Source: Amycolatopsis thermoflava N1165
GTDB taxonomy: Bacteria > Actinomycetota > Actinomycetes > Mycobacteriales > Pseudonocardiaceae
NCBI RefSeq assembly: GCF_000473265.1
Contig: NZ_KI421511.1
Coordinates: 4,501,560 to 4,565,559, forward strand
Direction of reading: 5' to 3'
DNA: 64,000 bases
Part shown: positions 1 to 9,198 of the stretch, in pieces
How the letters are laid out: each line of letters opens with the position of its first letter
Numbering within the stretch: the stretch's first letter is position 1
Notes under the pieces: generated by a model
What the model saw: only the letters and a program-made list of their open reading frames with translations
Databases searched by the model: none
What the model was told of the DNA's origin: nothing
Translations under genes and position numbers: made by a program

Positions 1-3000
1 GTGCCGCCGGTGGGGGTCGTGGTGGTGACCAGGCGGCCGCCGCGGGTGGGGTCGTAGGTGTAGGTGGTGACCTTGGCCGCGGGGTCGGTGGCCTGGATCT
101 GGTAGGCCGCGACCTTCGCCGAGTAGTGGGTGCTGACGCTGGCCGAGTCCAGCGGCCGGTGGTAGAAGGCGACCTCGCCGATGGAGCCGGTGAAGTAGCT
201 CCACGTGCCGGCGGGCTTGGCGGGCCAGTTCTGGCCGTTGACCGCGCCGGCGCCGATCAGCTCGTAGCGGTCGAGGTTGTCGATCGCGCCGGTGGTGGTG
301 CCGGCGAGGTTGCCGTCCAGATACAGGCGCTGGGTGTCGACGTCGCCGGAGAGCACGACGTGGTGCCACTTACCGTCATTCACCGCGGCCGAAGTGGTGA
401 TGCCGTTGACGTTGCCGTTCCAGAAGTGCCCGTAGAGCTTGCCGTCGGTCCCGACGTAGAGCACCGGCATGGTGCCCGAGGGGTTCGCCACACCCGGTAG
501 AGCGTTAGCGCTGGTGGAGTACAGCACGCCCGGGCTGGTGGTCTGGAACCACATCTCGATCGCGAGGCGGGTGCGGCCGCGGGCCTGCCGGTCGGGCAGG
601 CGGACGTAGGAGCTGGTGCCGTTGAACGCGAACCCGGTCGAGCCGCGCATCACGGGGCTTGAGGTCGGGGTGGTGGCGGTGGCCGAGCCGGTGACGGTGG
701 CGGGGTCGTTGACCGCGATCGGGCTGTTGTTGGCGTCCTCCAGGCCCCACAGGGTGGTGGGGCCGGTGGCGCGCACGGCGTTGAGGTAGCTGGTCTTGGA
801 GGTCGTGGCGCTGTAGTGGGCGCTGACCTCGCTAGCGGGCAGGCTGCGCGAGTACAGGGCGACGTTGCTGACCGCGCCGGGCAGGTAGCCCCAGTTGTTC
901 GTGGGGCGGGCGGGCCAGGTCATGGTGTTGACCGCGCCGGCGCCGACGAAGGCGTAGGGGTCGATGTTCTTGATCTCGCCGGACAGGGTGCCGACCGGGT
1001 TGCCGTTGAGGTAGAGGGTCTGGGTGTTGTGGTCGCCGGTGAGCACCACGTGCTGCCAGGCCCCGGTGTTGACCTTGCCGGGGGTGACGATGCCGGTGGT
1101 GGAGCTGTTCCAGAAGTGGCCGTAGAGCTTGCCGTCGGTGCCGACGTAGAGCACGGGCATGGCTCCGCCCGGGTTCGCCGCCCCCGGTGCGTCGTTGCCG
1201 GTGGAGAACAGCACGCCGCCGGCCGTGGTGGTGGTGCGGAACAGCAGCTCGACCGAGATCTGGTTGGTCCCGGTCACCGACTGGTCCGGCAGCCGGATGT
1301 AGCTGCTGGTGCCGTCCAGCCACTGGCTCTGGCTGCCGGTGAACGGCCCCGGGGTGGTGCCGCCCCCGCTACCGCGGACATAGGTCGCCTGCGACAGCGT
1401 CGGGTCACCGCCCACGGTGGTGCCGCTGGTCTCACCCAGCCGCCAGTTGGCGTGCGGGTCCGAGTCCACGACGCTGGTGGCGTAGCGGAACCCGTCACCC
1501 TCCACCGCGGGCAGGGTGTAGCTGGTGGTGCCGCCGTTGGTGTCGGTGTACTGGGCGACCCGGTCGGCGGCGGCGTTGTAGACCAGGTTGGCCGCGACGC
1601 TGCCGCCGGGGCGGGTGATCGTGGTCAGCTGGTTGCTCGCCGCGCGCGCCGCGTAGTGCTCGGCCACCGTCGTGGCACCGAGGGGCTGGTGGTAGAGCGC
1701 GACCTCGGCGATGGTGCCGGTGAAGTAGTTCCACGTCCCGGCCGGTTTCGCCGGCCACGCGCGGGTGGACACCGCGCCCACGCCGACGAAGTTGTAGGGG
1801 TCGATGTTGGCCAGCTGCCCGGCCATCGTGCCGACCGCGGCACCGTCGAGGTAGAGGGTCTGGGTGTTGTAGGCGCCGGAGAGCACCACGTGGTGCCACG
1901 CGCCGTTGTTCACCGCGGCCGGGGTGACGATGCCGTTGACGCTGCCGTTCCACAGATGCCCGTAGAGCTTGCCGTCGGTGCCCACGTACAGCACCGGCAT
2001 GGCCCCGCCGGGGTTGGCGGTGCCGGGCTGGTCGTTGCTGGTGGAGAACAGCACCCCGGGGCTGGTGGTCTTGAACCACAGCTCGATGCCGATGTAGTGC
2101 GAGTTGCGCACCAGATTGTCCGGCAGCCGCACGACACTCGACGTGCCGTTGAACCCGGCGGCGGTGGTGGGGCTGCCGGCCAGCGGCCCGGCCTGGCCCC
2201 AGGTCACGTTGGTGGCGGTGGCGTCGGCGGTGCCGGAGAACCCGGGCTGGTCGCTGACCGCGGTGGTGCCGGTGGTTTCGGCCAGGCGCCAGTAGCCGCG
2301 GGGGTTGGCGTCCATGGTGACCGTGCGGTAGTGCGAGCCGGTGGTGGAGGCGTAGCTGGTGCACGCCTGCGTCGGGTCACAGACCCGGGTGAGCCGGTCG
2401 CCGTCGTAGCTGTAGGTCCAGCTCAGCTGCGGGTCCGGGTGTGTGGTGACCGTGGTGACGTGGTTGCCGGTCCAGGTGAACGACAGTGACCGGCCCGACG
2501 TGGTGTCGGTCGCCGACGCGAGCTTCCCCGCGCCGTCGTAGGCCAGGGCCTGGGTGCGGCCGGCGGCGTCGGTGATCGTGGTCAGCTTCCCGCCGGCGTC
2601 GAAGGCGTAGCGCGTGCCGTCCTTGGTGCGCAGCGTCCAACCGCCACCGGTCACGGCGAGCAGGGTGGCGAACTGCCCGGACGGTGCGGCGTAGCTGCCG
2701 TCGGGGTTCTTGCCGAACCGGGACTGGCGGCCGTCGGTCCAGGTGAGCACGACGTTGCCGCTGCCGTCGGTGTCGGGCACCAGGCGGGTGTCCCAGCGGG
2801 TCGCCCAGCCCTCGCCGAACGCGCCGGACTTGCGCGGGTCGAGGCTGTTGTAGGTGCGCACCACCGACAACTCCGGCCCCACCGCGGCCACGGCGGCGTC
2901 GGTGACCGGGGTGGTGAAGTTCGCGACCCCGGGGTCCACTCCCCCACCGTTGACCGAGGACAGGTGGCTGGTGATCGCCGGCTGCGGCACCCGCGTCGAC

Positions 3001-5222
3001 AGATAGGATCCGGCGCTCCACGGGCTTTCCGTCTGGTGGTCACCGATCTGGCCCTGCCAGACGTAGTTCTTCGACCACGTCATCCAGTTCGCCGGCACCG
3101 ACCACACCGGGGAGTCGATCCACCCGCTGTCCTTGCAGTTGGTGTCGTTGCCGACCTCGCAGATCTTGAAGTGGTAGTTGATGCCCTGGCCCGGGTAGAC
3201 GTCCCGGTCGTGCCCGGTCATCGCCAGCGTCGGGTTGAGGGTGGTGGAGTTGTAGTTACTCGGCGGCGACATCGAGTCGATCACCGGCGTCTGGTTCACG
3301 ATCTGGAAGTTCACCGGCGCCGACATCGGCACGTTCTCCCACGAGAACCGCCCGAAACCGACGTTGTCCATGTCCCACCGCAACGTGTACGCGCCCGGCG
3401 GCAGCGACTTGATCTTCGCGTTCAGCGTGACCGACTGCCCCGGCGCCACATCGTGCGGCATCTTCGTCCACGCGGTCTGCTCCGCGGGCAACTCGTTGCC
3501 ATTGGCGTCCCACAACCGGTACCCGAGCGCGTAGTTGTTGTTCGGGCTCCACACATCCCGGCCCCCGTTTGTCACCGTCACCGACATCGCACCGTCGGTC
3601 GAGGACGTGACCACCGGGTCCATCGCACCGACGTTGTAGGTAGCCCAGTAGGCGGTAAACGTGACCTCGAGATAGGGCGCGTTCACCGTGGCCGCGGAGG
3701 CGAACTTCTTCCAGCCGAAGGTGTCGGTCTCCGACGCACGCACGGTCAGACCGTTGTTCGGCGCGCCGTGCGTCCAGCCGTGCACCAGATCCCGCCCGGC
3801 GTTACCCAAATCGATACCGACCCACGACGAGCCGCAAGTGCCCGGGTCGTAGCCGTGCGCGAAGGAGGCGTTGGCGATCTCCGCGCCGAACGCCGGCCCC
3901 GGGTAGGTCTTGGCGCCGCCGACCGACCAGCCCGCGGTGACCGGATGGATCGTGACCGGCCGGGCCTGGCAGGAGTAGGCGTAGGTCTCAAACATCCACA
4001 GCTTCGCGCCCAGAACGTAGTTGCCCGCCAACTCCGAGGACACCGAATCGAACTTCAGGTACGCCGCGGCCTTGTTCGCCCCACCGTTGTAGGTGCCCAC
4101 GCTGAGGTTCGGGTCACCCGAATAGTCGGCGTTGTAGGGCGACTGCACGTAGGTCGTGCCGTTGCTGTTCTTCACCACCGTCGGGTCGACCTTCACCGGG
4201 AACACCCGGGCCGGATCGTTCAGCCACGCCGCATCCACGCTCACCCGCAGCACCGGCTGCGCCGGGTCACCGATCAGGGCGTAGGTGACACCGGTGGAGC
4301 GGGCCCCTTCCCCGGACAACGGGTTGATCGCCGAGTCCTCCATGAACCCGGGCGGGATGATCGCCTCCACCACACCGGCCGCGTCGGTGAGCAGCACCGC
4401 GCCGTTGGCGTCCAAGCTGGCGGTCAGACCGGACAGCTGCAGCGGGAAGTCCCAGGTGGTGGGGGCGTCCTTGGACTTGAGGACGATCGTCTCCTTCGCA
4501 CCGGAAGGGATCGCCTCCAGCAGCAGGTCGGAGTTCGGCCGGACATTGGGATAGGTCGCCGACTCACCCTCAACCTGCGCACCCGCCGAGGTCGCCAGCG
4601 CCAGCCCGTAGGCAACGCTCCGCCCGGCACCCAGATCGACCGACACCAACTCGGGATCGTTCGCCCTGGTCGCGAACCGCTTCGCGTTCGAATCCGCCCG
4701 GGTACGCAGGTCCGCGCCGTCCGGCACCAGCGTCGTGTCGATCTTGTCCCACGAACCATCCGGCTTCTGGAAAAACGTGCGGTTCTGGTACTTCCGCATC
4801 GTCATCGTGCCGTCCGCGTTGCGGAACACCTGCCGGTCGCCCGACCGCTTGCTCACGTCTTCCTGGCTCGTCGCGGGATCGAAGCCACGCACCGGCGGCT
4901 CGGCCGGCGCCACGCCGACCTGCGCCGTCGTGCGCCCCACCGATCCCTCGATCAACCCCGGTGACCGAAACCGCTCATCCGCCGGCAACCCCGGGGCGGG
5001 TTCGGCGTTGTGACCGCCCGAACCCGGCTCCCGCGTCGCATCAGCCGGCGCCTCATGCGAACGCCCCGCGGCCGACCCCCACTCCTGCGCGGGAATATCT
5101 CCACTGGCGGCCGCCACCGCGATCGAGGAGGAAGGCAACACCACCAGCAAGCCGGCGGCGACCACCAGCGCCACCACAATGGCCAGCCAACGGGACACCC
5201 GAGTCACCGAACCGAGCATCAT
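1..5222 (-). CDS. Secreted LamG/RHS-repeat wall-associated protein (C-terminus outside window)
   Basis: A single frame stays open from the ATG at 5222 to base 1, about 1740 residues, and the C-terminus is missing. The start (ATGATG, 5222 or 5219) follows a GAGGGG Shine-Dalgarno sequence. Domains in order: signal peptide with hydrophobic core WLAIVVALVVAAGLLVV (about 10-40); a DNRLRE-type adhesion domain (about 355-530); an RHS opening domain with VVRTYNSLDPRKSGAFGEGW (about 770-800); three LamG/concanavalin-like domains (about 975-1195, 1257-1465, 1480-1690), each carrying PVLYVGTDGKLYGH; then YD-repeat sequence (TYTYDPTRGG) at the window edge. Such proteins are large cell-surface or polymorphic-toxin scaffolds with a variable C-terminal tip. 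The tip, and so any toxin type, cannot be read here. Plus-strand ORFs over this gene are antisense shadows. Confidence 0.9.
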   Translation of the reverse strand, partial: MMLGSVTRVSRWLAIVVALVVAAGLLVVLPSSSIAVAAASGDIPAQEWGSAAGRSHEAPADATREPGSGGHNAEPAPGLPADERFRSPGLIEGSVGRTTAQVGVAPAEPPVRGFDPATSQEDVSKRSGDRQVFRNADGTMTMRKYQNRTFFQKPDGSWDKIDTTLVPDGADLRTRADSNAKRFATRANDPELVSVDLGAGRSVAYGLALATSAGAQVEGESATYPNVRPNSDLLLEAIPSGAKETIVLKSKDAPTTWDFPLQLSGLTASLDANGAVLLTDAAGVVEAIIPPGFMEDSAINPLSGEGARSTGVTYALIGDPAQPVLRVSVDAAWLNDPARVFPVKVDPTVVKNSNGTTYVQSPYNADYSGDPNLSVGTYNGGANKAAAYLKFDSVSSELAGNYVLGAKLWMFETYAYSCQARPVTIHPVTAGWSVGGAKTYPGPAFGAEIANASFAHGYDPGTCGSSWVGIDLGNAGRDLVHGWTHGAPNNGLTVRASETDTFGWKKFASAATVNAPYLEVTFTAYWATYNVGAMDPVVTSSTDGAMSVTVTNGGRDVWSPNNNYALGYRLWDANGNELPAEQTAWTKMPHDVAPGQSVTLNAKIKSLPPGAYTLRWDMDNVGFGRFSWENVPMSAPVNFQIVNQTPVIDSMSPPSNYNSTTLNPTLAMTGHDRDVYPGQGINYHFKICEVGNDTNCKDSGWIDSPVWSVPANWMTWSKNYVWQGQIGDHQTESPWSAGSYLSTRVPQPAITSHLSSVNGGGVDPGVANFTTPVTDAAVAAVGPELSVVRTYNSLDPRKSGAFGEGWATRWDTRLVPDTDGSGNVVLTWTDGRQSRFGKNPDGSYAAPSGQFATLLAVTGGGWTLRTKDGTRYAFDAGGKLTTITDAAGRTQALAYDGAGKLASATDTTSGRSLSFTWTGNHVTTVTTHPDPQLSWTYSYDGDRLTRVCDPTQACTSYASTTGSHYRTVTMDANPRGYWRLAETTGTTAVSDQPGFSGTADATATNVTWGQAGPLAGSPTTAAGFNGTSSVVRLPDNLVRNSHYIGIELWFKTTSPGVLFSTSNDQPGTANPGGAMPVLYVGTDGKLYGHLWNGSVNGIVTPAAVNNGAWHHVVLSGAYNTQTLYLDGAAVGTMAGQLANIDPYNFVGVGAVSTRAWPAKPAGTWNYFTGTIAEVALYHQPLGATTVAEHYAARAASNQLTTITRPGGSVAANLVYNAAADRVAQYTDTNGGTTSYTLPAVEGDGFRYATSVVDSDPHANWRLGETSGTTVGGDPTLSQATYVRGSGGGTTPGPFTGSQSQWLDGTSSYIRLPDQSVTGTNQISVELLFRTTTTAGGVLFSTGNDAPGAANPGGAMPVLYVGTDGKLYGHFWNSSTTGIVTPGKVNTGAWQHVVLTGDHNTQTLYLNGNPVGTLSGEIKNIDPYAFVGAGAVNTMTWPARPTNNWGYLPGAVSNVALYSRSLPASEVSAHYSATTSKTSYLNAVRATGPTTLWGLEDANNSPIAVNDPATVTGSATATTPTSSPVMRGSTGFAFNGTSSYVRLPDRQARGRTRLAIEMWFQTTSPGVLYSTSANALPGVANPSGTMPVLYVGTDGKLYGHFWNGNVNGITTSAAVNDGKWHHVVLSGDVDTQRLYLDGNLAGTTTGAIDNLDRYELIGAGAVNGQNWPAKPAGTWSYFTGSIGEVAFYHRPLDSASVSTHYSAKVAAYQIQATDPAAKVTTYTYDPTRGGRLVTTTTPTGG

Positions 5223-5694
5223 TTCCCAACCCCTCAAAAGGCAGCACAAAGAAACCGCACAATAGGCGGCCCAAAACAAAGGAAATAATTCAAAGAACAC
5301 GGCTGAACTCACGCCAAGGCCCCCGAGCCTGACCCGCGTTCAACCGCGCCCCGGAACCTTATACGCGCCAAGCCCACGATCGTTTCAGCGGTTACACAAC
5401 CGTGACGAAACCCGTGTTTCAACACCGTGACTGACATAACATTAGGAAGACGTAACGGAACCGCTCAAACCACTGCGACACCTGTGAGAGGCAGCGATCC
5501 TGCGTCGCAATGAGTGAGACCCGCAGCACATTGACCGCCGAACGCAACGGTCTGCGACAATCGCTTTAGTCCATTCGGCTTGCCGCCCGCGATGCAGAAG
5601 GTGGTTACTTGCCCACCAGTGCGGCGTGCGGATGTAACGACCCAGGGCACGATCTCGATCTACGCCCAACACCCACAATCCTCAAGGGAGCAAC
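5223..5694. other. Divergent intergenic region, 472 bp
   Basis: Separates the minus-strand LamG/RHS gene from the plus-strand immunity-like gene. It is richer in A and T than its neighbours, as expected for promoters. Apart from the candidate promoter and the Shine-Dalgarno sites, I see no gene or repeat. Confidence 0.6.
5358..5387 (-). promoter_or_regulatory. Possible promoter of the LamG/RHS gene
   Basis: On the minus strand, TGAAAC and TATAAG hexamers lie 18 bp apart about 135 bp before the start codon. This fits a housekeeping sigma-type promoter, but it is read by eye only and no transcription start is known. Confidence 0.3.
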
Positions 5695-6003
5695 GTGACC
5701 AGGCGACAGCTGTACCACCTTCTCGCCGGGCTGTGCGCCGTCGTGATCGCGACCGTAGTGCTGCTCGCGCTCGCCAGCGGGATCGGAGCCGCCCTCCTAG
5801 CACTGCTCATCATCGTCGGCCTGGCCACCACCCTCGCCGTGTGGTTCGCCCCGATACACCTCGCCCACCGACGCGGCGCCCAAGACCTCAAGCCCATCTT
5901 CGTATTCACACTTCTCGCTGGCTGGACGCTCATCGGCTGGCTCGCCGCCCTGATCTGGGCCTCCAGAGCGCCAACAGCACCCGAACACCGAGTCCTGCGA
6001 TAG
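5695..6003 (+). CDS. Superinfection-immunity-like small membrane protein
   Basis: 102 residues from a GTG start with AAGGGAG five bases upstream. There are three hydrophobic segments (about 8-28, 29-50 and 66-88). The stretch FAPIHLAHRRGAQDLKPIF followed by LLAGWTLIGWLAALIW matches the pattern of the phage-T4-Imm-like superinfection immunity family, in which a polar loop of this kind precedes a GWTxIGW helix. Members sit in the inner membrane; T4 Imm blocks entry of incoming phage DNA, but the role of bacterial homologues is mostly unknown. It lies head-to-head with the LamG/RHS gene, so immunity to that protein is possible but speculative. Confidence 0.65.
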   Translation: MTRRQLYHLLAGLCAVVIATVVLLALASGIGAALLALLIIVGLATTLAVWFAPIHLAHRRGAQDLKPIFVFTLLAGWTLIGWLAALIWASRAPTAPEHRVLR

Positions 6004-6097
6004 TCGCAACCCAGCCTCGCGAGCATGGGCGCGACCGAAGCGGGCAACGTCATGACTTCATCGTTAGCGCCCAAGAAGCCAGCTGCACGGGGTTCGC

Positions 6098-6810
6098 TCA
6101 GGTCAGCGACACCGGCGGCTCCGTGCCACGGCGAGACCATCGCCCGGCCTGCAGCACTAGGCCGTTCACCTCGCACTGGATGCGCAGATCGTACGGGTCG
6201 GGCACCTCGTCGACCGTGGTGATCCACGGTCCGAGCGGCATAGTGCGGTCGATGCTCTTGCCCGTAAGCCATTGCCCGCCGTGCGCACGTTGCAGGTTCC
6301 ACTGCGCAGACGTCGTTGGCCACGCAGAACCCGTACACGTGCTCCCACGCCCGCTCCTCGGGGATGTCCCGCACGTCCTGGCCGATGACGAGCGCGACCT
6401 CGGCCTCGTAGTCCCATTTCGTGGAGATCGCCGCGTCGAAAGGCGATGTCGTCGGCCGGCCCGATGACCGTGTCCGGCCCCTTGGTGAAGAACGTCGGGT
6501 GTTTCGGTGCCTCCGCCGGGTCCTGGCCCTCGCGTTTGCCGCGCGACTCCTCGAAATGATCCCAGTAGTTCCAGCCGGTGCACAGGATGTCCCGGTTGAA
6601 CCGGCGCAGCGGCGGCCCGAGCCGCGCCTCGGACAACGGCATGCGCGGCGCCCCGGTCAGCGTCTTGCGCACCGCGTGCACCGCATGCACCGTGCCGGCG
6701 CGTAGCACGTCGTCCAGTGTGCCCAGCGATGGCGGCAGCAGCGCGACCGCGTCTCCGGTCACCGCGCCGAGCCGCCACCCGCCGTCGCACGCCACCGAAG
6801 CCAGTCTCAC
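6098..6810 (-). pseudogene. Fumarylacetoacetate hydrolase family protein, frameshifted
   Basis: The FAH-fold sequence is spread over three frames. The N-terminus (GTG at 6810, MRLASVACDGG; then FNRDILCTGWNYWDHF) is open to about 6440. The catalytic core continues in another frame as WDYEAEVALVIGQDVRDIPEE and EHVYGFCVANDV. A third frame carries QRAHGGQWLTGKSIDRTMPL and DLRIQCEVNGLV, then runs into unrelated sequence and stops at 6098. At least two frameshifts and loss of the last third make it non-functional. FAH-family enzymes cleave or decarboxylate beta-keto acids in aromatic catabolism. Its GTG overlaps the TGA of the upstream RidA remnant, so the two were once a coupled pair. Confidence 0.8.
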
Positions 6811-6960
6811 GGCAGCACCCCGATCGCGTTGATCTCGATGAGGTAGTCCTTGTTCACAAACTTGGAGACCTCGACCATGGTGGACGCGGGCGCGGTGCCG
6901 GTGAAGTACTGGCGGCGCACCTCGTGGATGGCGTCGAAGGCGGGCCGGGAGCCACGGCCG
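6807..6960 (-). pseudogene. RidA/YjgF family C-terminal remnant
   Basis: The minus strand encodes FDAIHEVRRQYFTGTAPAS, then TMVEVSKFVNKDYLIEINAI and a TGA at 6807-6809. The pattern R-P-A-S-T-x-V-E-V followed by a hydrophobic strand ending E-I-x-A-I is the C-terminus of RidA-family imine deaminases. No intact N-terminal half is present upstream and the frame breaks near 6950. The stop overlaps the GTG of the FAH-like pseudogene (GTGA), consistent with an ancestral catabolic operon that has decayed. Confidence 0.65.
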
Positions 6961-7055
6961 GCTGGTGAGTGGTCAGGATTGCCTGAGCCACCTGCCGCAG
7001 CTCGGTGCTGCGGCGCACGCCCTTCCCACGACCTCCGACCTTAGCCGTGACACGT

Positions 7056-7997
7056 TCAGTGACTGCTGCCGATGACCTTCAGTTCGAGCCCGTACCGGAT
7101 ACAGGACGCTCGCGTCACGTGGAGCAGCATCTCGAGGAGCCGTAACCGCAGTTGGTCCAGCTTCTCCGAGGGCCCGTTCTCCTCGCGGGCCAGGCGCCGG
7201 TAGGTGGGCTCGGTGAGGTGCGGTTGCACGATCACGATCTCCGTCCTGCCGGTCGCCCTGCTCGCGGCCAGCATGTCCAGGAACTCGTCCCGCGTGTCGA
7301 CGCGCTCACCCTGCGCCCAGCAGGCCGGCCGCTGCAACGTGGTCTTTGCCAGTCGCTTCGCCAGTTGCTCGCGGTCCGTGTAGACCAGGTTCTTCTCTGC
7401 CTGGCTGACCACCACCTCGTAGTCACCTACTGACACCCGGCGCCCGGGCGCAGCCGAGCTCGAGGCCTTTACGTGGATGATCGAGAGCACGTCGTCGTCG
7501 CTGAGGTGGAAGAAGTCGGCGGCTTCGCCCGAGCCGTCATCGCAGATCAGCCAGCCGTTCGTGTACGTCTGCGCCACCCAGGCGAAGAGCGAGTTGTCCC
7601 CGTTGCGCGCGATGGCGTCATGGATGTCCTGCGACGCCTTCTTGCCCGCGGGCTTCTCCCGCTCGATGGCGATGTTGGAGAAGTCCGCCCAGTCCCAGTC
7701 CGGAAACGGCGCCGGGGTGAAGTTCTGCTGCCACAGTTTGCCGCCGGAGTACTTGTGGCCGGACTCGTAGTAGATCTCGATGAGGTTGCCCTGTTCGAGG
7801 GCCTCGCGGACCCGGCGAGCAGACGGCAACGGTTCGCCGGCGCGTGGGTCGAAGCCAACATCCAGAGCGAACCCGCCACTGACCGGCCGCAGTTTCACCG
7901 CCAGCGTGCCACCGATCGTGCCATCGAGCCCGACGTCGAGGAGGAACCGGTCCTTCTGTGATCCCTCCTTGACCTTCAGGACCGCCTCTTGGAGCAA
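7056..7997 (-). CDS. Protein of unknown function; possible C-terminal half of a gene split by an amber codon
   Basis: 313 residues from the only available start, a TTG at 7997 with no nearby Shine-Dalgarno. I do not recognise the family. It looks genuine: soluble, with blocks DWDWADFSNIAIEREKP, WLICDDGSGEAADFFHL and DYEVVVSQAEKNLVYTDRE, and a C-terminus rich in leucine and arginine. The frame is open upstream to 8045, directly after the TAG that ends the preceding ORF, and both ORFs share one frame. The two could therefore be a single protein of about 624 residues interrupted by TAG. There is no ATG or GTG start in that 48-bp stretch. Confidence 0.6.
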   Translation of the reverse strand: MLQEAVLKVKEGSQKDRFLLDVGLDGTIGGTLAVKLRPVSGGFALDVGFDPRAGEPLPSARRVREALEQGNLIEIYYESGHKYSGGKLWQQNFTPAPFPDWDWADFSNIAIEREKPAGKKASQDIHDAIARNGDNSLFAWVAQTYTNGWLICDDGSGEAADFFHLSDDDVLSIIHVKASSSAAPGRRVSVGDYEVVVSQAEKNLVYTDREQLAKRLAKTTLQRPACWAQGERVDTRDEFLDMLAASRATGRTEIVIVQPHLTEPTYRRLAREENGPSEKLDQLRLRLLEMLLHVTRASCIRYGLELKVIGSSH

Positions 7998-8045
7998 CGC
8001 GGCGGCGGCCTGACGCTCATCCCCACCTGCCGCGGTGGTGGGCAG

Positions 8046-8048
8046 CTA
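8046..8048 (-). other. In-frame TAG between two ORFs
   Basis: The amber codon (context GAC TAG CTG) is the only stop between the ORFs that start at 8930 and end at 7056. Both are in the same frame, and the 48 bp after it contain no ATG, GTG or strong ribosome site. Confidence 0.7.
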
Positions 8049-8930
8049 GTCCGGGTCGATCGGGCTGACCTCGAAGGCTCCGGAGACCTGGCTCAGGTCC
8101 TTCACCTCCTGCGCCAGGTACCGGAACTGGTCAGTTCCGGTCGCATCACCCTCGAGCACCGCGTCGACGAGCTGCAGAACCTCGCTGACCGTCATGAAGT
8201 AGGTGCGCGGATCCGGCGAATCCTTGAACCAGACCTGAGAATTGCGCACGGTCACCCCGACCGCTCCCTTGAGGAACACGATCTCAGGGTCCTCAGGCAT
8301 CTCGCACCGCGCCGAGCCCATGGCAAAGTTGCTGTCCTCAAGAGGATCCAACCCCTCGCCCAGGTCGATACCAGTCGTCGCCTTACTCGTAGGCCGCAGG
8401 CGGCTCGGTCGCTGCACCTGCCGCAGCCACAACCCTTTGGCTGCGCCAACCAGGAAGGTCGCCTCCAGCACCTTGCTGTCGATGCGGTGCAACTGCTTCT
8501 GCCCAGGCTGGTCGAGCCATTTCTGCAACCGGTCCGCCGTATTGCCGTCGGCCCGCACCGCCACCAGCCGTCCACGCCGGACCGCGAGGACCAGGTCGTA
8601 CACGGTCTCGAGGAACTCAGTGCTCTCGGTTGCCCAAGCCGGAGGGTTGCTGTTGCGGCGAATGAACGCGAACACCTGATCGATCTCCAGCAGCTCCAAA
8701 CTGCCAGCGCCGTCAACTATGTCGCCGGCCTCCCGCGTCAGCTCGCTCCGCGCGACCACCTCACTCCGTTTTCCGGCTACCCGTCGTCCGGGCCGCTCCA
8801 ATTGCCGCCGCAGGACACCAAAGCTGACGGCAGGGTCGTCGTCCGTGCACTCGAGGACGATCACTGACAAGTACGGCTTGAGGATGTGCCAGGGCACCGG
8901 CGCGGCATCATCCCGTTCGTTGACATCCAC
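8046..8930 (-). CDS. Protein of unknown function; possible N-terminal half of the same split gene
   Basis: 294 residues from ATG 8930 (MDVNERDDAAPVPWHIL). No signal peptide or membrane segment. The family is not recognised; visible blocks are SVIVLECTDDDPAVSFGVL, a helix TEFLETVYDLVLAVRRGRLV and an acidic C-terminus DLSQVSGAFEVSPIDPD before the TAG at 8046-8048. The next ORF continues in the same frame. If joined, the protein would be about 624 residues. This is either a recent nonsense mutation, a sequencing error, or two coupled genes with a weak second start. Confidence 0.6.
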   Translation of the reverse strand: MDVNERDDAAPVPWHILKPYLSVIVLECTDDDPAVSFGVLRRQLERPGRRVAGKRSEVVARSELTREAGDIVDGAGSLELLEIDQVFAFIRRNSNPPAWATESTEFLETVYDLVLAVRRGRLVAVRADGNTADRLQKWLDQPGQKQLHRIDSKVLEATFLVGAAKGLWLRQVQRPSRLRPTSKATTGIDLGEGLDPLEDSNFAMGSARCEMPEDPEIVFLKGAVGVTVRNSQVWFKDSPDPRTYFMTVSEVLQLVDAVLEGDATGTDQFRYLAQEVKDLSQVSGAFEVSPIDPD

Positions 8931-9198
8931 CCGCAGGTCTCCTTTAGACCATGATTGAGCGTCGCGCAGCAGCTACCTCTCTCTGTAGCGCGCGGCCGAC
9001 TACCCAAAAGGCAAGCGTTACTCGATCATTACGAAAGTGCGTCCACCCCAGCGACAGACAGGGAAAAACCAAACCGGAATGCGTTGCCACCATTCCGAAT
9101 ACCGGCGTTAGGTGGACAAAGTAACCGGACGCGTCGTGGCCGAGACGCGGTCCGAACCCAACCCGAAGACGAGAGGCCGGACCGCGCGCCGGGGCACC

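Noticed and set aside
4680..4700. TTCGAATCC tRNA T-loop-like sequence
   Set aside because: It lies in the coding frame of the RHS gene and no cloverleaf can be formed around it.
816..4964. Long plus-strand ORFs (557 and 666 codons) over the LamG/RHS gene
   Set aside because: They are antisense to an unbroken minus-strand frame with signal peptide and known domains; their sequence is low-complexity and fits nothing.
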